Position numbers and translations under genes: made by a program. Shown in pieces: positions 1 to 10,982 of a stretch of 64,000 nucleotides of DNA. The notes below the pieces were generated by a model that saw nothing but the letters and a program-made list of their open reading frames with translations, was not told the origin of the DNA and did not search any database. Positions within the stretch are counted from its first letter, which is position 1; every line of letters starts with the position of its first letter. Source of the DNA: Pseudo-nitzschia pungens (lineage: Eukaryota; Bacillariophyta; Bacillariophyceae; Bacillariales; Bacillariaceae); the NCBI GenBank assembly GCA_037355855.1, contig CM074764.1:2046001-2110000 (forward strand). Reading direction: 5' to 3'.

Positions 1-1218
1 ACCTTCTGTTCTTTCCTTGCAGTGTTGCCGTTTAATGCTTCCGATCAATTTTTCTCTTGTTCGGAGTCGGAGCTCGGGTGATGAAACTGAATGACTTTCT
101 TCCGCTACTAGTTTCTTCAATGTTTCACCAGCAAGAACGGACGGTTGTAGCTTGGGTTTGTCGGTCATGATGTTGTTCAGAACTATCTTGTCCGATGCCG
201 ACAGACCACGGTCTTTTCTAGTGTAAGCACTACATTCGCATGTTCTGTCGACGTTAACCTTCAGCGCAAACCTTTCACCACGTCTGTCCTCCACATGAGC
301 ACGACATTTGCCTCTGGTCTTAGAGGTAATGTAACATTGGTACTCATAAGTAGTCCCAGGTGGTAAGTACTTTCTGTTCTTCTTAGAGGACCGTTGACAT
401 AGGGTTGGATACTTTGTGTTCATGTAAGCGACAGCCTGTACCTTGGAGTCGAATCTCATGGCATTCGCTGTTTTCCAGTTGAAATTCTTTCTTTTGGCGG
501 ATTTAGGTACTATCTTCTGTTTCAACGTGTCCCTTCCGGTTGCAGATGATCCTGTGGTTGGACACGTTGCGGAAATACTGATAAATGATGTTTGTTTGGA
601 CGGGTTGCTGTCAGTAGTAGTGGAGTTGTTTGATTCTTTACACTGATTGCTCGGTTCCATTGGTACAGTTGTCGTTTCGTTCGTTCTAGTAGCCATTGGC
701 GGAGGTTTCTTTCTGGCTTCGGAGTTGATAGATGTACTCCCGGAATGTTGAACTTCATTGATTTGGTAAGTTGTCTGTGGTGAGGTGATTGACTGGAACA
801 AGGATGACCTTTTTCGAGGCAACAATAAACCATGACTTGATGGCAACATGTGTGGAATGTGATTAGATTTATTCTTTGACTTGATGTAGGATGCAGAAAG
901 CTTGTTCTTCAAATTCTGTTTCTCCTGTTGGTCGACCGAAAGTTTGTCAACAACTCTGAAACGTTCTTCAAGCAGCAACTGGCCTGGCGATTTGTTGTGA
1001 TTGTCTTGTCGACTATTGGTTTTCTCCGAATCGACAGCTAGGGAGAGAAACATGCCAGCCGTTTGGGGCGACAAGTCACCGGTTTCCACAAACAGTGATC
1101 TGGCCGCATTCCACCCGATGGAGTTGGCAGGGGGTGATTGGTTGCTAGACAATGAGCGGTGAATTTGCTTTGTCGTTGTTGTACCCTTAGAGGAACGCTT
1201 CGGTGTGACCGGTGACAT
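1..1218 (-). CDS. Partial ORF with FLYWCH/MULE-like zinc-binding region (C-terminus off the left edge)
   Basis: A minus-strand frame runs without a stop to base 1, giving at least 406 residues from the ATG at 1218. The frame is also open upstream to 1473, with another ATG at 1371, so the start is uncertain. The first ~240 residues are Ser/Thr/Asn-rich. Residues ~265-330 look folded: a Trp/Phe-containing lead, then Cys295, Cys305 in RGKCRAHV, His307, and Cys327/Cys329 in TCECS. That spacing resembles FLYWCH or MULE transposase N-terminal zinc domains, which bind DNA. The transposase core would lie beyond the window, so the assignment is an inference. The extra segment 1219-1371 encodes a hydrophobic PVILLGLVSY stretch that could be a retropepsin-like remnant or chance. 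It is divergent from the ORF at 2027. Confidence 0.5.
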   Translation of the reverse strand, partial: MSPVTPKRSSKGTTTTKQIHRSLSSNQSPPANSIGWNAARSLFVETGDLSPQTAGMFLSLAVDSEKTNSRQDNHNKSPGQLLLEERFRVVDKLSVDQQEKQNLKNKLSASYIKSKNKSNHIPHMLPSSHGLLLPRKRSSLFQSITSPQTTYQINEVQHSGSTSINSEARKKPPPMATRTNETTTVPMEPSNQCKESNNSTTTDSNPSKQTSFISISATCPTTGSSATGRDTLKQKIVPKSAKRKNFNWKTANAMRFDSKVQAVAYMNTKYPTLCQRSSKKNRKYLPPGTTYEYQCYITSKTRGKCRAHVEDRRGERFALKVNVDRTCECSAYTRKDRGLSASDKIVLNNIMTDKPKLQPSVLAGETLKKLVAEESHSVSSPELRLRTREKLIGSIKRQHCKERTEG

Positions 1219-1476
1219 GTTGAGGTAAGACTGTTTTTGGGAAAAGATGGTTTTATCAAAGCTGACTATTAATTTGTGATAAGAAACCAGTCCCAACAGG
1301 ATGACTGGTTGCTGAATGATTGCAAATCTAACGGATATAGGCTGATCAATGTGAATCGTGTTGCCATCCATTCGGACACAGGTCCGCGTGGAACTGAAGA
1401 CAAAATAGTTGATATGTCCCAATATTTTGACGTGCGGGCGTTGAATCAGATTGGCACCGCCATTGATGTTGATTTA

Positions 1477-1620
1477 ATCTTGTTACTGGTGAGCAATGAA
1501 TCAAATTATTGGCGCGTAATCTTGTCACGGGTGAGCTATGAATGTAATTGTTGGCGCCTTTTTAGCTGAGCTAATATTGTAGCAGTGGCGCCATATTAGC
1601 TGAGCTAATATTGTAGCAAC
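1477..1620. promoter_or_regulatory. Duplicated near-palindromic sites between divergent ORFs
   Basis: Two imperfect direct duplications sit between the divergent ORFs. One repeats a ~47-bp block (1477-1560) with TGGTGAGC/GGGTGAGC and TTGGCGC cores. The other repeats a ~33-bp block holding ATTAGCTGAGCTAAT, a near-palindrome with 7-bp arms around one base, at 1562-1575 and 1595-1609. Position and symmetry would suit a shared regulator site, but this is inference only. A short minus-strand ORF (1683-1904, 73 aa, MTESNFIKYLIWSYRG...) with a GTGTAAG donor-like site at ~1798 could be an upstream exon of the left ORF, but I could not find an acceptor that keeps frame. Confidence 0.25.
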
Positions 1621-2026
1621 CAGAGTAGACGGGATCCGTTGAAAATATTGTTATGGTTCGCTAGCATACTCAATGACAATTGTTAATAAATGAATGAAAT
1701 ATCAAAACTGGCTGATTGCGGACAACATTTGGCGGTGAAAATGTTGAGGTTGAAAATTCCGTATTTCTTGTCGGAAGGGCTTACACCTGAATAGATAGAA
1801 GATGCACTGATCTGGGAATTAATGGTATCTATCATGGATAGAGCATCATCCACACGTCCACGGTAACTCCAAATAAGATATTTGATAAAGTTGGATTCTG
1901 TCATTTTTTGTGAACGATATTTGTTTGAACAGAATGTCTAGTGTAAGTGACTATGAACCGATTGAATGATTTATATTGAGGTGGACTTCTAGGAGTAAAG
2001 ATGGAAAGTAAAACAGAATCCTAACG

Positions 2027-2953
2027 ATGTTTGCACCAATTGTTTGTCATTATTTTGAACAGATCGATGGAAGTTTAGAGCATTCCCCCGTTCTGCGGAG
2101 ATCATCCCGGGAGGTGAGAACTCCGGTTAACTACTCGCCTGGAATATACAAAAGCGCCAGATCGTGGATGGATACGAACAATACTCCGGTTAGTCATATT
2201 CTTGGTATAGATTATGGAATGAAACACTACAACACGACTTGTCGTAGAAAGGTTGAGTTTGACTCGGTAGAGAGCAGTGAATCAAGATATGAGAACAAAG
2301 ACCTCCAAAACGAACAACAGGATGAAGGAAACGCAACCGATCATGGCCAAGAATACGACAGTGATGCCACCATTGCCATGACTGCAACTGGAACCGAAGA
2401 CGATGACAACTCAACCGATGATGAAGGTACAAGGGAGGGAGGGTTGTATGTCATAGATCCTCATGCGGCGTGTCACAATTTTCCTTCGGTTTTGACAGCA
2501 GGAGAAGCACGGACGGAAGAAGTAAATGACATCATGGCACTGACCAATTGGACTCACATTGAACTGAAAACATCTTACGGTCTACTAAACAGTGGTTTCC
2601 AAGGAACAAGGAAAGAAAAGCTAGAAAGTATGAAGGAAGGAATAGTGAAATGTATCAATGCCCTTTCCGAGTGCATGCAACGGTTGGAACTGGATAAAGT
2701 TGAGACAAATGGGACGATGTCTGATGATTGCTCGGTTGGTAGAAACATTCAAGAAGCGATGTTGCAGATTGGTGCTGGTTTGACTATCTGTGGATTGTAT
2801 GGTGTGTTGATCGCTGGCAACAACCAAGGATCATTACAGGAGACGGCAGTGATGCATCACTTGACTAAAATCATCAATCAGAACGATGGGGTTCCTTGTG
2901 ACAGTTGCGGTCATAAAAATTGCAGGAAACAACAAGGTGCGATGGAAAAATGA
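2027..2953 (+). CDS. Hypothetical 308-aa acidic protein with C-terminal Cys cluster
   Basis: A single open frame of 308 residues. The N-terminus has a basic RRSSREVRTPVNYSPG segment, like the linkers seen in diatom retroelement or transposon proteins. Residues ~75-145 are acidic and Asn/Thr-rich (EDDDNSTDDEG). A folded-looking region follows at ~150-290 (DPHAACHNFPSVLTAGEA, then helical NWTHIELKTSYGLL and EGIVKCINALSECMQRLE) with a small hydrophobic Gly-rich stretch (IGAGLTICGLYGVLIAG). The C-terminus has CDSCGHKNC, a possible small metal site. No known family is recognised. Its place opposite a MULE-like ORF suggests a mobile-element accessory protein, but a host gene is equally possible. 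Confidence 0.5.
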   Translation: MFAPIVCHYFEQIDGSLEHSPVLRRSSREVRTPVNYSPGIYKSARSWMDTNNTPVSHILGIDYGMKHYNTTCRRKVEFDSVESSESRYENKDLQNEQQDEGNATDHGQEYDSDATIAMTATGTEDDDNSTDDEGTREGGLYVIDPHAACHNFPSVLTAGEARTEEVNDIMALTNWTHIELKTSYGLLNSGFQGTRKEKLESMKEGIVKCINALSECMQRLELDKVETNGTMSDDCSVGRNIQEAMLQIGAGLTICGLYGVLIAGNNQGSLQETAVMHHLTKIINQNDGVPCDSCGHKNCRKQQGAMEK

Positions 2954-3211
2954 AGAATTATGAGAATGGTCATTCGGCTTTGGTAGGATGAGTACGTGAT
3001 GTTGTACATTGAATGAAAAAATGACAAAAAACAAGATTAGATAAGGAAGGTGGGAGTGGTATTCTTCTTCAGCATAAGAAGAATCGGATGAGGTGGATGT
3101 TTTTTTTTTTTTATAGTAGGTTCCGTATGTAGTGTAAGTAATGTAGTAACAAAGTTAAAAAAGTGTATTTTCGCACTTTTGAAAAGTGTGAATTCGTCCC
3201 ATGTCCCTGCT
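2954..3211. other. AT-rich spacer, no feature
   Basis: AT-rich DNA with an 11-T run near 3100. No gene, structural RNA or repeat was recognised before the TIR-like sequence at 3212. Confidence 0.4.
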
Positions 3212-3267
3212 GGAACATGGTTGATTTTTTGGAAAAAAAATACTTCGTAGAAATTAAATTCTTCGAT
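3212..3267. repeat. Left-end copy of the GGAACATGG terminal-repeat element
   Basis: These 56 bases match the left end of the complete element at 6564: the 18-bp GGAACATGGTTGATTTTT, then GGAAAA, ACTTCGTAGA and TTAAATTCTTCGAT. The match stops at 3267, where the tandem-repeat block begins. The last 21 bases (3247-3267) recur exactly at 5578-5598, where the element sequence continues with CATCCCAAAAATC. The simplest reading is that this is the left end of a first element, split by a ~2.3-kb insertion. Confidence 0.6.
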
Positions 3268-3823
3268 AATAATAATATATTTATTTAAGTAGGAAAATCC
3301 ACCGAAGGTGGTTAAAAGCTACTCAGTCTGTAACCAGACTTTATCGTCGCCTCAATCGAAGAGAGGTTAGGCCCCAAGTTGTAGAACGACGCGCCGCCTC
3401 AACCATGGGGAATAGGCCCCAGGTTGTAAAGACGGCTATTTTGCAAACGAACCTTGGTAAGAAACAGGAAAAAAACGAACCAGTCCAGAGCACAACAGAC
3501 ACAGCTGTTGCAAAGCGTACAGGAGACGGGGTAACAAGAACGTGATAATAATATACTTATTTAAGTAGGAAAATCCACCAAAGGTGGTTAAAAGCTACTC
3601 AGTCTGTAACCAGACTTTATCGTCGCCTCAATCGAAGAGAGGTTAGGCCCCAAGTTGTAGAACGACGCGCCGCCTCAACCATGGGGAATAGGCCCCAGGT
3701 TGTAAAGACGGCTATTTTGCAAACGAACCTTGGTAAGAAACAGGAAAAAAACGAACCAGTCCAGAGCACAACAGACACAGCTGTTGCAAAGCGTACAGGA
3801 GACGGGGTAACAAGAACGTGAAA
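3268..3823. repeat. 276-bp tandem duplication
   Basis: Two near-identical units of 276 bp (the marker TTATTTAAGT lies at 3281 and 3557). Each unit holds two internal ~53-bp sub-repeats around CGCCTCAAYC...TAGGCCCCAAGTTGTA. The period is a multiple of three, which explains open shadow frames here. No gene is supported. Confidence 0.9.
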
Positions 3824-4199
3824 GGGAAAACACAAGCAAAACTGTCCCTTGAATGCCACTGTACAGCATCAGTGATGCTTGGAGTGGTCAGCTGACACAA
3901 GCAAAACCCTTGCCTAGATACATAGTATCTGTAATGCAAGTGGTCAGCTGACGCAAGCAAAACTGGTCTCTGCATGCTGTATTGCAGCATCAGTAATGCG
4001 AGTGCCCCAAACACATTCCTTACCACTGTATGGTACATATAGTACGGAGCCTACTACCAAATTCGTAACAGCTGTCCTTCTGTTCGAACTTCGTAGTAGG
4101 AGACACGTAGAGGCGGTGGAGCCTACTACCAAATTCAAATTCGTAACAGCTGGCCTTCTGTTCGAACTTGAACTTGCTCTCCTGTAGTAGCTTGGAAAC
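3824..4199. repeat. Degenerate tandem repeats (~60 and ~75 bp)
   Basis: Two short series: GTGGTCAGCTGACRCAAGCAA-type units of about 60 bp (3880-3995), and two ~75-bp units starting GCCTACTACCAAATTC (4050 and 4122). They lead into the 150-bp array and look like decayed satellite DNA. Confidence 0.6.
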
Positions 4200-5015
4200 A
4201 GGGCCTTTAAGTGAAAACACTTATGGACCATCAGGGCTGTAGGCTTGAAAACAGGTCTCTGCTGTACTGTGAACTGGAGGGGTATATGTAGGTGGTGGTG
4301 CGTTAAGTAACATGTACTTAGCAGCTTTGGGGCTTGGGTCATAAAAACAGTAGGTCCATAATCAAAAACAATTATGGACTATCAGGGCAGTAGACTTGAA
4401 AACAGATGACAGTTGAAGTGTGCATCTGAGAGGGTTATGTAGGTAGGAGAGCCTTAAGCAAGCTGTACTTAGCGGCTTTGGGGCTTGGGTCAGGAAATAG
4501 TAGGACCTTAAGTGAGAACACTTATGGTCCAGCAGGGCAGTAGACTTGAAAACAGATGACAGTTGAAGTGTGCATCTGAGAGGTATATGTAGGTAGGAGA
4601 GCCTTAAGCAAGCTGTACTTAGCGGCTTTGGGGCTTGGGTAAGGAAACAGTAGGACCATAAGCGAAAACACTTATGGTCCATCAGGGCAGTAGACTTGAA
4701 AACAGATGACAGTTGAAGAATGCATCTGAGAGGTATATGTAGGTAGGGGAGCCTTAAGCAAACTGTACTTAGTGGCTTTAGGGCTTGGGTCAGGAAACAG
4801 TAGGACCATAAGCGAAAACACTTAGGGTCCATCAGGGCAGTAGACTTGGAAACAGATGACATTTATACAGTACACCTGAGAGGGTTATGTAGGTGGTGGA
4901 GCCTTAAGCAAACTGTACTTAGCGGCTTTGGGGCTTGGGTCAAGAAACAGTAGGACCATAAGCGAAAACACATATGGTCCAGCAGGGCAATGGACTTGAA
5001 AACAGATGACAGCTG
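4200..5015. repeat. 150-bp tandem repeat array, about 5.5 copies
   Basis: The marker GCTTTGGGGCTTGGGT starts at 4323, 4475, 4625, 4775 (GCTTTAGGG) and 4925, so the period is 150-152 bp. Units also share AAAACACTTATGG, GCAGTAGACTTG and CCTTAAGCAA. Because 150 is divisible by three, a minus frame (4362-4862) reads as 50-residue protein repeats. There is no codon-level conservation beyond what DNA identity gives, so I treat it as satellite rather than gene. Confidence 0.9.
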
Positions 5016-5577
5016 GAATTTCTTGTAGAAATATACCTACAGTGGAAGGGGCTGTTCGTGAACTACACCTTGAAAAGACTTAGGGGACTTAGCAAGGAAC
5101 CTTGAAGAATGTAGAACGTTAAGTGGAAATCACTTAGGAAGCTTGGAAACAATGTAGAACATTAAGTATAATATATACTTAAGGGCCTTGAGGGTGGAGC
5201 TTGGAAACAGATCGAAGCAGTACAGACGGCAACAGTAAGACGGCAACAGTATTACGTAGTAGAAGTATTTTCGAATCGCTGTAGAATCGGTACTGAAGGT
5301 GCTGTAGAAAATTAGGTGTCGGTTTTGTTTTGGTTGTTGCTGCGGATCGATCGGCCGAGTGGTGAATTGGCAACCAAATCAACCAAAAGAAGCAGCCAGC
5401 AACTGAACCAATAGCAGAAACAAAGAGCGCAGGTCTTGGTTAATACATGTAGGTCCTGGGGTTGTGATTGGTGGTGTAAAAGGGAGCGAGATATCGCATG
5501 GTAAAGTTGTGTAGAAATCTACGTATTTTTAGTACTGGAACATCGGAACGTCGGACAAAATGCGCGATGCGCAAATT
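5016..5577. repeat. Decayed repeat tail of the tandem block
   Basis: Contains further short duplicates (GCTTGGAAACA with TGTAGAACRTTAAGT at ~5110-5180, and paired GACGGCAACAGTA at 5224-5245) and no supported gene. It ends at the second copy of the 21-bp sequence that also lies at 3247. Confidence 0.5.
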
Positions 5578-6562
5578 GTAGAAATTAAATTCTTCGATCA
5601 TCCCAAAAATCGCGCACGATCCAATGTCTCCGCGCGCGACGAAAATTTGAAAATAAAAATTAAATTCTCGAAACCCCCTGCGACACCAGTTGACACCAGT
5701 TGACACCAGTCGACACCAGTCGACACCAGTAGACACCAGTAGACACCAGTAGACACTAGTAGACACTAGTAGACACCAGTCGACACCAGTGTTCGTATGT
5801 TCATTTGTTCATACGTTGGTATGTTCGTCTGTTCATATCATTATATGTTTGTTTGTTTGTCTGTTTGTCTGTTCATACGTTCGTCTGTTCATACACTGGT
5901 ATGTTGGTCTGTTCGTATGATTGTATGTTCGTCTGTTCGTCTGTTAACACCGGTCTTCATACTTCATACGTTCATTTGTTCCTACGTTGGTACGTTCGTC
6001 TGTTCGTACGATTTTATGTTCGTCTTCTCGTCTGCTCGTCTGTTCGTATGCTCGTATGCTTGTCTGCTCGTCTACTCGTCTGCTCGTCTGTTCGTCTGCT
6101 TGTCTGTTCGTCTGTTCGTCTGCTCGTCTTCTTGTCTTGTTCGTCTGTTCATTTGTTCGTTCGTCTGTTCATATGATCGTACAGAAGAACAGACGAACAT
6201 AAGACGAACAGACGAACACACAATCATACAAATAAACGATTGTACCAACGTATGAATAGACGAACTTATGAACATCATACGAATAAACGATTGTACCAAC
6301 ATATGAATAGACAAACATACTGCTTGTACATTCGTATGTTCGTCATGACACCAGTCGACACCAGTCGACACCAGTCGACACCAGTAGACACCAGTAGACA
6401 CCAGTAGACACCAGTAGACACCAGTTTGGGTACTCCGGGAAATTATTTTTTTAAAAATAATTTCTTAAATCGCGCACGGCGCGCGATTCTCATATTTTTA
6501 GCGAGGGGGGGAGGACCGGGAATTTCAAAATTCCTTCAAAAACTAAAAATCAACCATGTTCC
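5578..6562. mobile_element. Right part of first GGAACATGG foldback element
   Basis: The sequence is collinear with the complete copy at 6564-7423: CTTCGATCATCCC, a GCGCGCGACGAAAATTTG block, a GACACCAGTN 10-bp array (5690-5790), a long GTTCGTCTG-based array with a foldback near 6170-6200, a second GACACCAGTN array (6348-6425), then TTTGGGTACT and the right terminal repeat ending AAAATCAACCATGTTCC at 6562. It has no protein gene. The open frames in the GTTCGT array are repeat translations (VCSSVRLFVCS). It was probably moved by another element's enzyme, if it is mobile at all. Confidence 0.6.
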
Positions 6563-6563
6563 T

Positions 6564-7423
6564 GGAACATGGTTGATTTTTTGGAAAAAAATTACTTCGT
6601 AGATATTAAATTCTTCGATCATCCCAAAAATCGGCACGATCCAATCTCTCCGCGCGCGACGAAAATTTGAAAATAAAAATTAAATTCTCGAAACCCCCTG
6701 CGACACCAGTCGACACCAGTCGACACCAGTCGACACCAGTAGACACCAGTAGACACCAGTCGACACCGGTGTTCGTATGTTCGTATGTTCGTATGTTCAT
6801 ACGTTGGTATGTTCGTCTGTTCGTATGATTGTATGTTCGTTTGTTCGTCTGTTCGTCTGTTCATCTGTTCATACGTTGGTACGTTCGTCTGTTCGTATAC
6901 TTGTATGTTCGTATGTTCTTCTGTTCGTTTGTTCGTCTGTGCGTCTGTTCATACGTTGGTACAATAGTTTATTCGTATGATGTTCATACGTTCGTCAATT
7001 CATACGTTGGTACAATCGTTTATTCGTATCATTGTATGTTCGTCTGTTCGTCTTATGTTCGTCTGTTCTTCTGTACAATCGTACAGACGAACATACGAAC
7101 ATACGAACATACTGCTTGTACATTCGTATGTTCGTCATGACACCAGTCGACACCAGACGACACCAGACGACACCAGTCGACACCAGTTGACACCAGTCGA
7201 CACCAGTCGACACCAGTCGACACCAGTCGACACCAGTAGACACCAGTAGACACCAGTCGACACCAGTAGACACCAGTAGACACCAGTTTGGGTACTGCGG
7301 GAAATTATTTTTTTAAAATAATTTCTCAAATCGCGCACGGCGCGTGATTCTCATATTTTTAGCGAGGGGGGAGGACCGGGAATTTCATAATTCCTTCAAA
7401 AAACTAAAAATCAACCATGTTCC
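6564..7423. mobile_element. Complete ~860-bp foldback element with 18-bp terminal inverted repeats
   Basis: Begins GGAACATGGTTGATTTTT (6564) and ends with its exact reverse complement (to 7423). The interior has GACACCAGTN arrays at ~6701-6768 and 7138-7288 flanking a GTTCGTMTG array with a central inverted segment (~7046-7100). One base (T, 6563) separates it from the preceding copy, so the two 18-bp ends form a perfect palindrome. No transposase is encoded, so it is classed as a MITE-like/foldback unit by structure only. No convincing target-site duplication was seen. Confidence 0.7.
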
Positions 7424-8001
7424 TGGTAATGTAGATTTTTCATCACTAAGACTGTACCGGTACGAGTGAGTTACGAACCTACGGACACGTATCGATGACC
7501 TTTTCTTCATGGGACCCACGGGGAAATATTCCTTGTAACGCATTTCGATCGAACGGTTGTTTTCATACAATACCAGGTACTTTCATATTTGCACCAGAAA
7601 TTCGTATTTTGAACAAATTTTCTCATGCCCTCTCTCAGCACAAAACTCGATGGACGAAAACAACTCCGCGCCTCACCAAAATTATTATCATCTTTTGACA
7701 CAAAAAAATTCCATCCGAATGATACCCGAAATTCTGGTCGTTCCTTCACATCCTTCGTGGTGGATGTTAGATGGTACGACTTGCAACTCTCCTTGCTTCC
7801 TGGTTCGTTCTAGACGTTCGTTTCCACTGTACTTCATTACCAATGGCGATGACACCCTCTCACTACAAAGAACCGACCACGAATACCGTACTTCCGACCA
7901 TGGCGAAAACAATCTCTATTCCAACCCTACACGACCTACCAACACATTAGAAAAACAACTTTGATACGGATGGTTGTGATTGTTGTGGATCCATCCGCAG
8001 C
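7424..8001. other. Upstream region of the 1746-aa gene
   Basis: Spacer between the foldback element and the start codon at 8002. Short open frames here (for example 7557-7964, plus strand) are out of frame with the downstream gene and show no domain. No TATA-like or other promoter element can be fixed from sequence alone. Confidence 0.4.
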
Positions 8002-10951
8002 ATGAACACGAGCAGCGATTCTAATACCAATCACTATGACGGCGACGTGTCGAACAGTGGTCGCGATTGGGACCACTCCTTTCGAGACTCACCACCATCA
8101 CCAGAAGATTCACAACACGGGGAACGACCTTTTGCCGAGACAGACCTCGGCGATTTCGATGCCACCTCGGCTGCGGGGTTTTCTGCCGCTCCCTTCACCC
8201 ACCGTGGGCCCGTGAGTCCTCCCAACGAACCCTTTGGCACGCCTACCGACAACCCGTTCGATGCTCTGGACGAGGAATACGACGAGGAATACGACTACGA
8301 GCAGCTGCTCCTCCTAACCAAGTCTTCGGCTCCGGCTCCCTCCCCATCGACGGACGACAAGGGATGGTCAACGGGAGTGGGCAGTTCGTCCTTTGCCTCC
8401 TTTGCCTCGTCCCGAAACGATGAAAAGAGATTGCGAGGGTCGTCGTCCAACGAGTGGGACCACAACGATCGAGACGATTACGACGACGATGAGGAATACA
8501 CGTACGAGGAGGAAACTTACAACTCGGGCACCGACAACCACCACTCGTCCGACGGGGATGACTACGGGGAAGAGGAAGAAGAGGACCGTTCGCGTTCATT
8601 CGAGGAAGAGACCTACGAAGAAGAGACCTACGAAGAAGAGACCTACGAGGAAGAGACCTACGAGGAAGAGACCTACGATAGAGAGACCGGTGACAGAGAA
8701 AGTCTTCCAGAAGCCCATCTTTCAACGATGGGCAAAGAGGAAGACCCGGACGCCACTCGTTCCGAGATTAGGGAGCGAGGCTTCGGACGCGCCAACGTGG
8801 GACTGGAACCCACGGTGGTTCCGTCTTCGCTCGGGCAAGAGGTCTCCGTCGAAAACGAAAACGAAAGGAACGCGGATAGTGCCGACGAGAGCCTTCCAGA
8901 CGCATACCTCCCACCGTTCGTTCGTGAATCCACCGGCGACCCCGAGCGCGATGATACCCCGAACTTCACCGGATTCTCAGGGGTGATGTCGGAATCCTAC
9001 CTTCCCACCATCGGAGAACACCAGCAGTACTCGGATTCCCAGTCCAACGCGTCGAATCCCAGCAGCTTCGAGTGTGGACAGTACAGCTACAATCTGGGCA
9101 TGGCGGACGGAACCGAGGGGGATGGTGTAGCTTCCTACGACGACGACGAGGACGGATCCGAGTGGATTTCACAAGACGACGACGTGGGGTCTTCGGGGTT
9201 GTTTTCGATCGGTGGTTCGCTGGATCAGGGAATTGAGAACGAACCTGACGATGAACTTAAAGATCACGACTACTACAGGGACTACTACGACTCGTTTGGC
9301 TTCCAGCGAGGATCCTCCCCGGCAGCGACGTGGTCTTCGGAAGAAGCAGAAGAAAAAGAAAACGACGACGACGACGACGACAGCATTGAGCTGTCGTCGC
9401 TGGAAGCCCATAGAGTCTCTCCCTACGACGCTGGAGGCAGCAGCCGGGCGAGTGACACCAGCGAGGATAGCTTTTTGTATTATTCGTCGAAGCAGCTTCC
9501 TTTCTTGGACGCTCCGCAACGAGACCCTGAGACTTCTCGATATTCCGGGCGGCGTCCCATATCCGGAACCATTTCCGAGGAAGATCCTGGAGATATACGG
9601 AACGAAAGTAGAGCCAGTGTGTTCTCGGATCTCGATTTTCGCGTCGGCGAGGAGGAAGTGGTGGAAGACGACGAGGACGACAACCTAAAAGACTCCACGA
9701 AGTCATTTATTCCCTTTTTCGAGGCCCTCAAGACCTTCGAGTCACCAAAACGAGCCAAACCCAAGCCCGACCCACCTCCGAAGGTGATGGAGACGTCGTT
9801 TGATCCTACTATGGTCTCGTCGGGACGCATGTCTCTGGAGCAATCCAGGTATGTGGACGATACGCTCTTGTCACTGGCCGAGTCGCGCGAGGAAAACGCC
9901 GCGACGACACTGGCCTCCACCGTTCTGTCTCTGGAAGAAACTCCTCCCGTCGACGAGGCCGAGGAGAGCAAATCGACTTCCAACGACATTCCGTCGGGAT
10001 CGGAGCGGCAAGCACCCACGACATCCGTTTCGTCCTCGACAATTTTGTCATCGGATCGGTTACCGAGCAGCGCGACCAAGAACAGTAGTCAGTCCGCGTC
10101 AGCATCGATGGCATCCATCCTCGATAGCAGTCAATCCGTGTCGAAGCTGGGAAGGAGATCGAACGCATCGTCGTCGCTATCGGATCCACTGTCGGCAATA
10201 GCTCTGGACAGCAGGTCCGACGCGATTTCGTCGTCGACGGATCATCGAGGAGGTGCAACAGGGGTTTCGCGCGATGGTGCCGGGTCGGAAGCAAAGAGAA
10301 TTATTTCGTCGTCGGTTTCGTCCTCGCAACACACCTCGGGTGCTGTTGCAGACATCAGTCGATCGATGCGCGTTCCCAACTATTCCGGAGCACGAGTCCT
10401 GTCTTCGTTATCGTCCTCGTCGCCTGCGTCCTTTGGAATATCGACCACGGCTCTGGAGAGCAGCAAATCCACAATCCAAGACATTTCCACGATCCAAGAC
10501 TCATCCAGTTGGGAGCGCAAGCCGACAACCTCGTCGTCCTCGGCTTCGTCTAAGCCAGTCGTACCCAGCGACGAGCATTCTTCCTCTCGTACTTCGCCGA
10601 ATCCACCCGGGGGTGCAAGTGCAACTCCTTCTTTTTCCTCCATGCTGGATTCGACACTCATCTCGAGTGTTGAGGCACACGACAGCAGAAACGCAATGGC
10701 ATCCCTATCATCGTCGATGAATTCGTCGGATCGAATGCAAAGGACACCCGATGAGAGCATCTCGACGACGGTGGAAACGTCCTCCCCATTCAAGCGGTAT
10801 CTTAAAATGCTGGAGGACATCGAAGAATGCTCTACTGCCGAAGGACGAAGTAGCGATGGGTTGGAAGACCGGGATACTAGCGGGGAGAAAGCCAATGGGA
10901 GCTCCAGTTCTCCATTGTCACAACAACAACAACAACAACAACAACATCATC

Positions 10952-10982
<31 letters not shown>

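Noticed and set aside
1276..1569. 97-aa plus frame near the left ORF
   Set aside because: Antisense to a longer continuous minus frame and overlapping duplicated regulatory-like DNA.
4362..4862. 166-aa minus frame with 50-residue repeats
   Set aside because: Explained by the 150-bp tandem repeat having a length divisible by three.
5797..6255. Cys/Val/Ser-rich frames in the GTTCGT arrays, also 6777-7140 and 6995-7338
   Set aside because: Direct translation of short tandem repeats in the foldback element.
5690..7290. CRISPR-like arrays (10-bp and ~36-bp units here and at 51.1-52.3 kb)
   Set aside because: Units are contiguous without unique spacers, there are no cas genes, and the genome is eukaryotic.
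8243..8725. Long open frames opposite or out of frame with the giant ORF (also 9212-9706, 9809-10294, 10380-10895)
   Set aside because: Shadows of a GC-rich coding frame; no domains, and composition follows the true gene.
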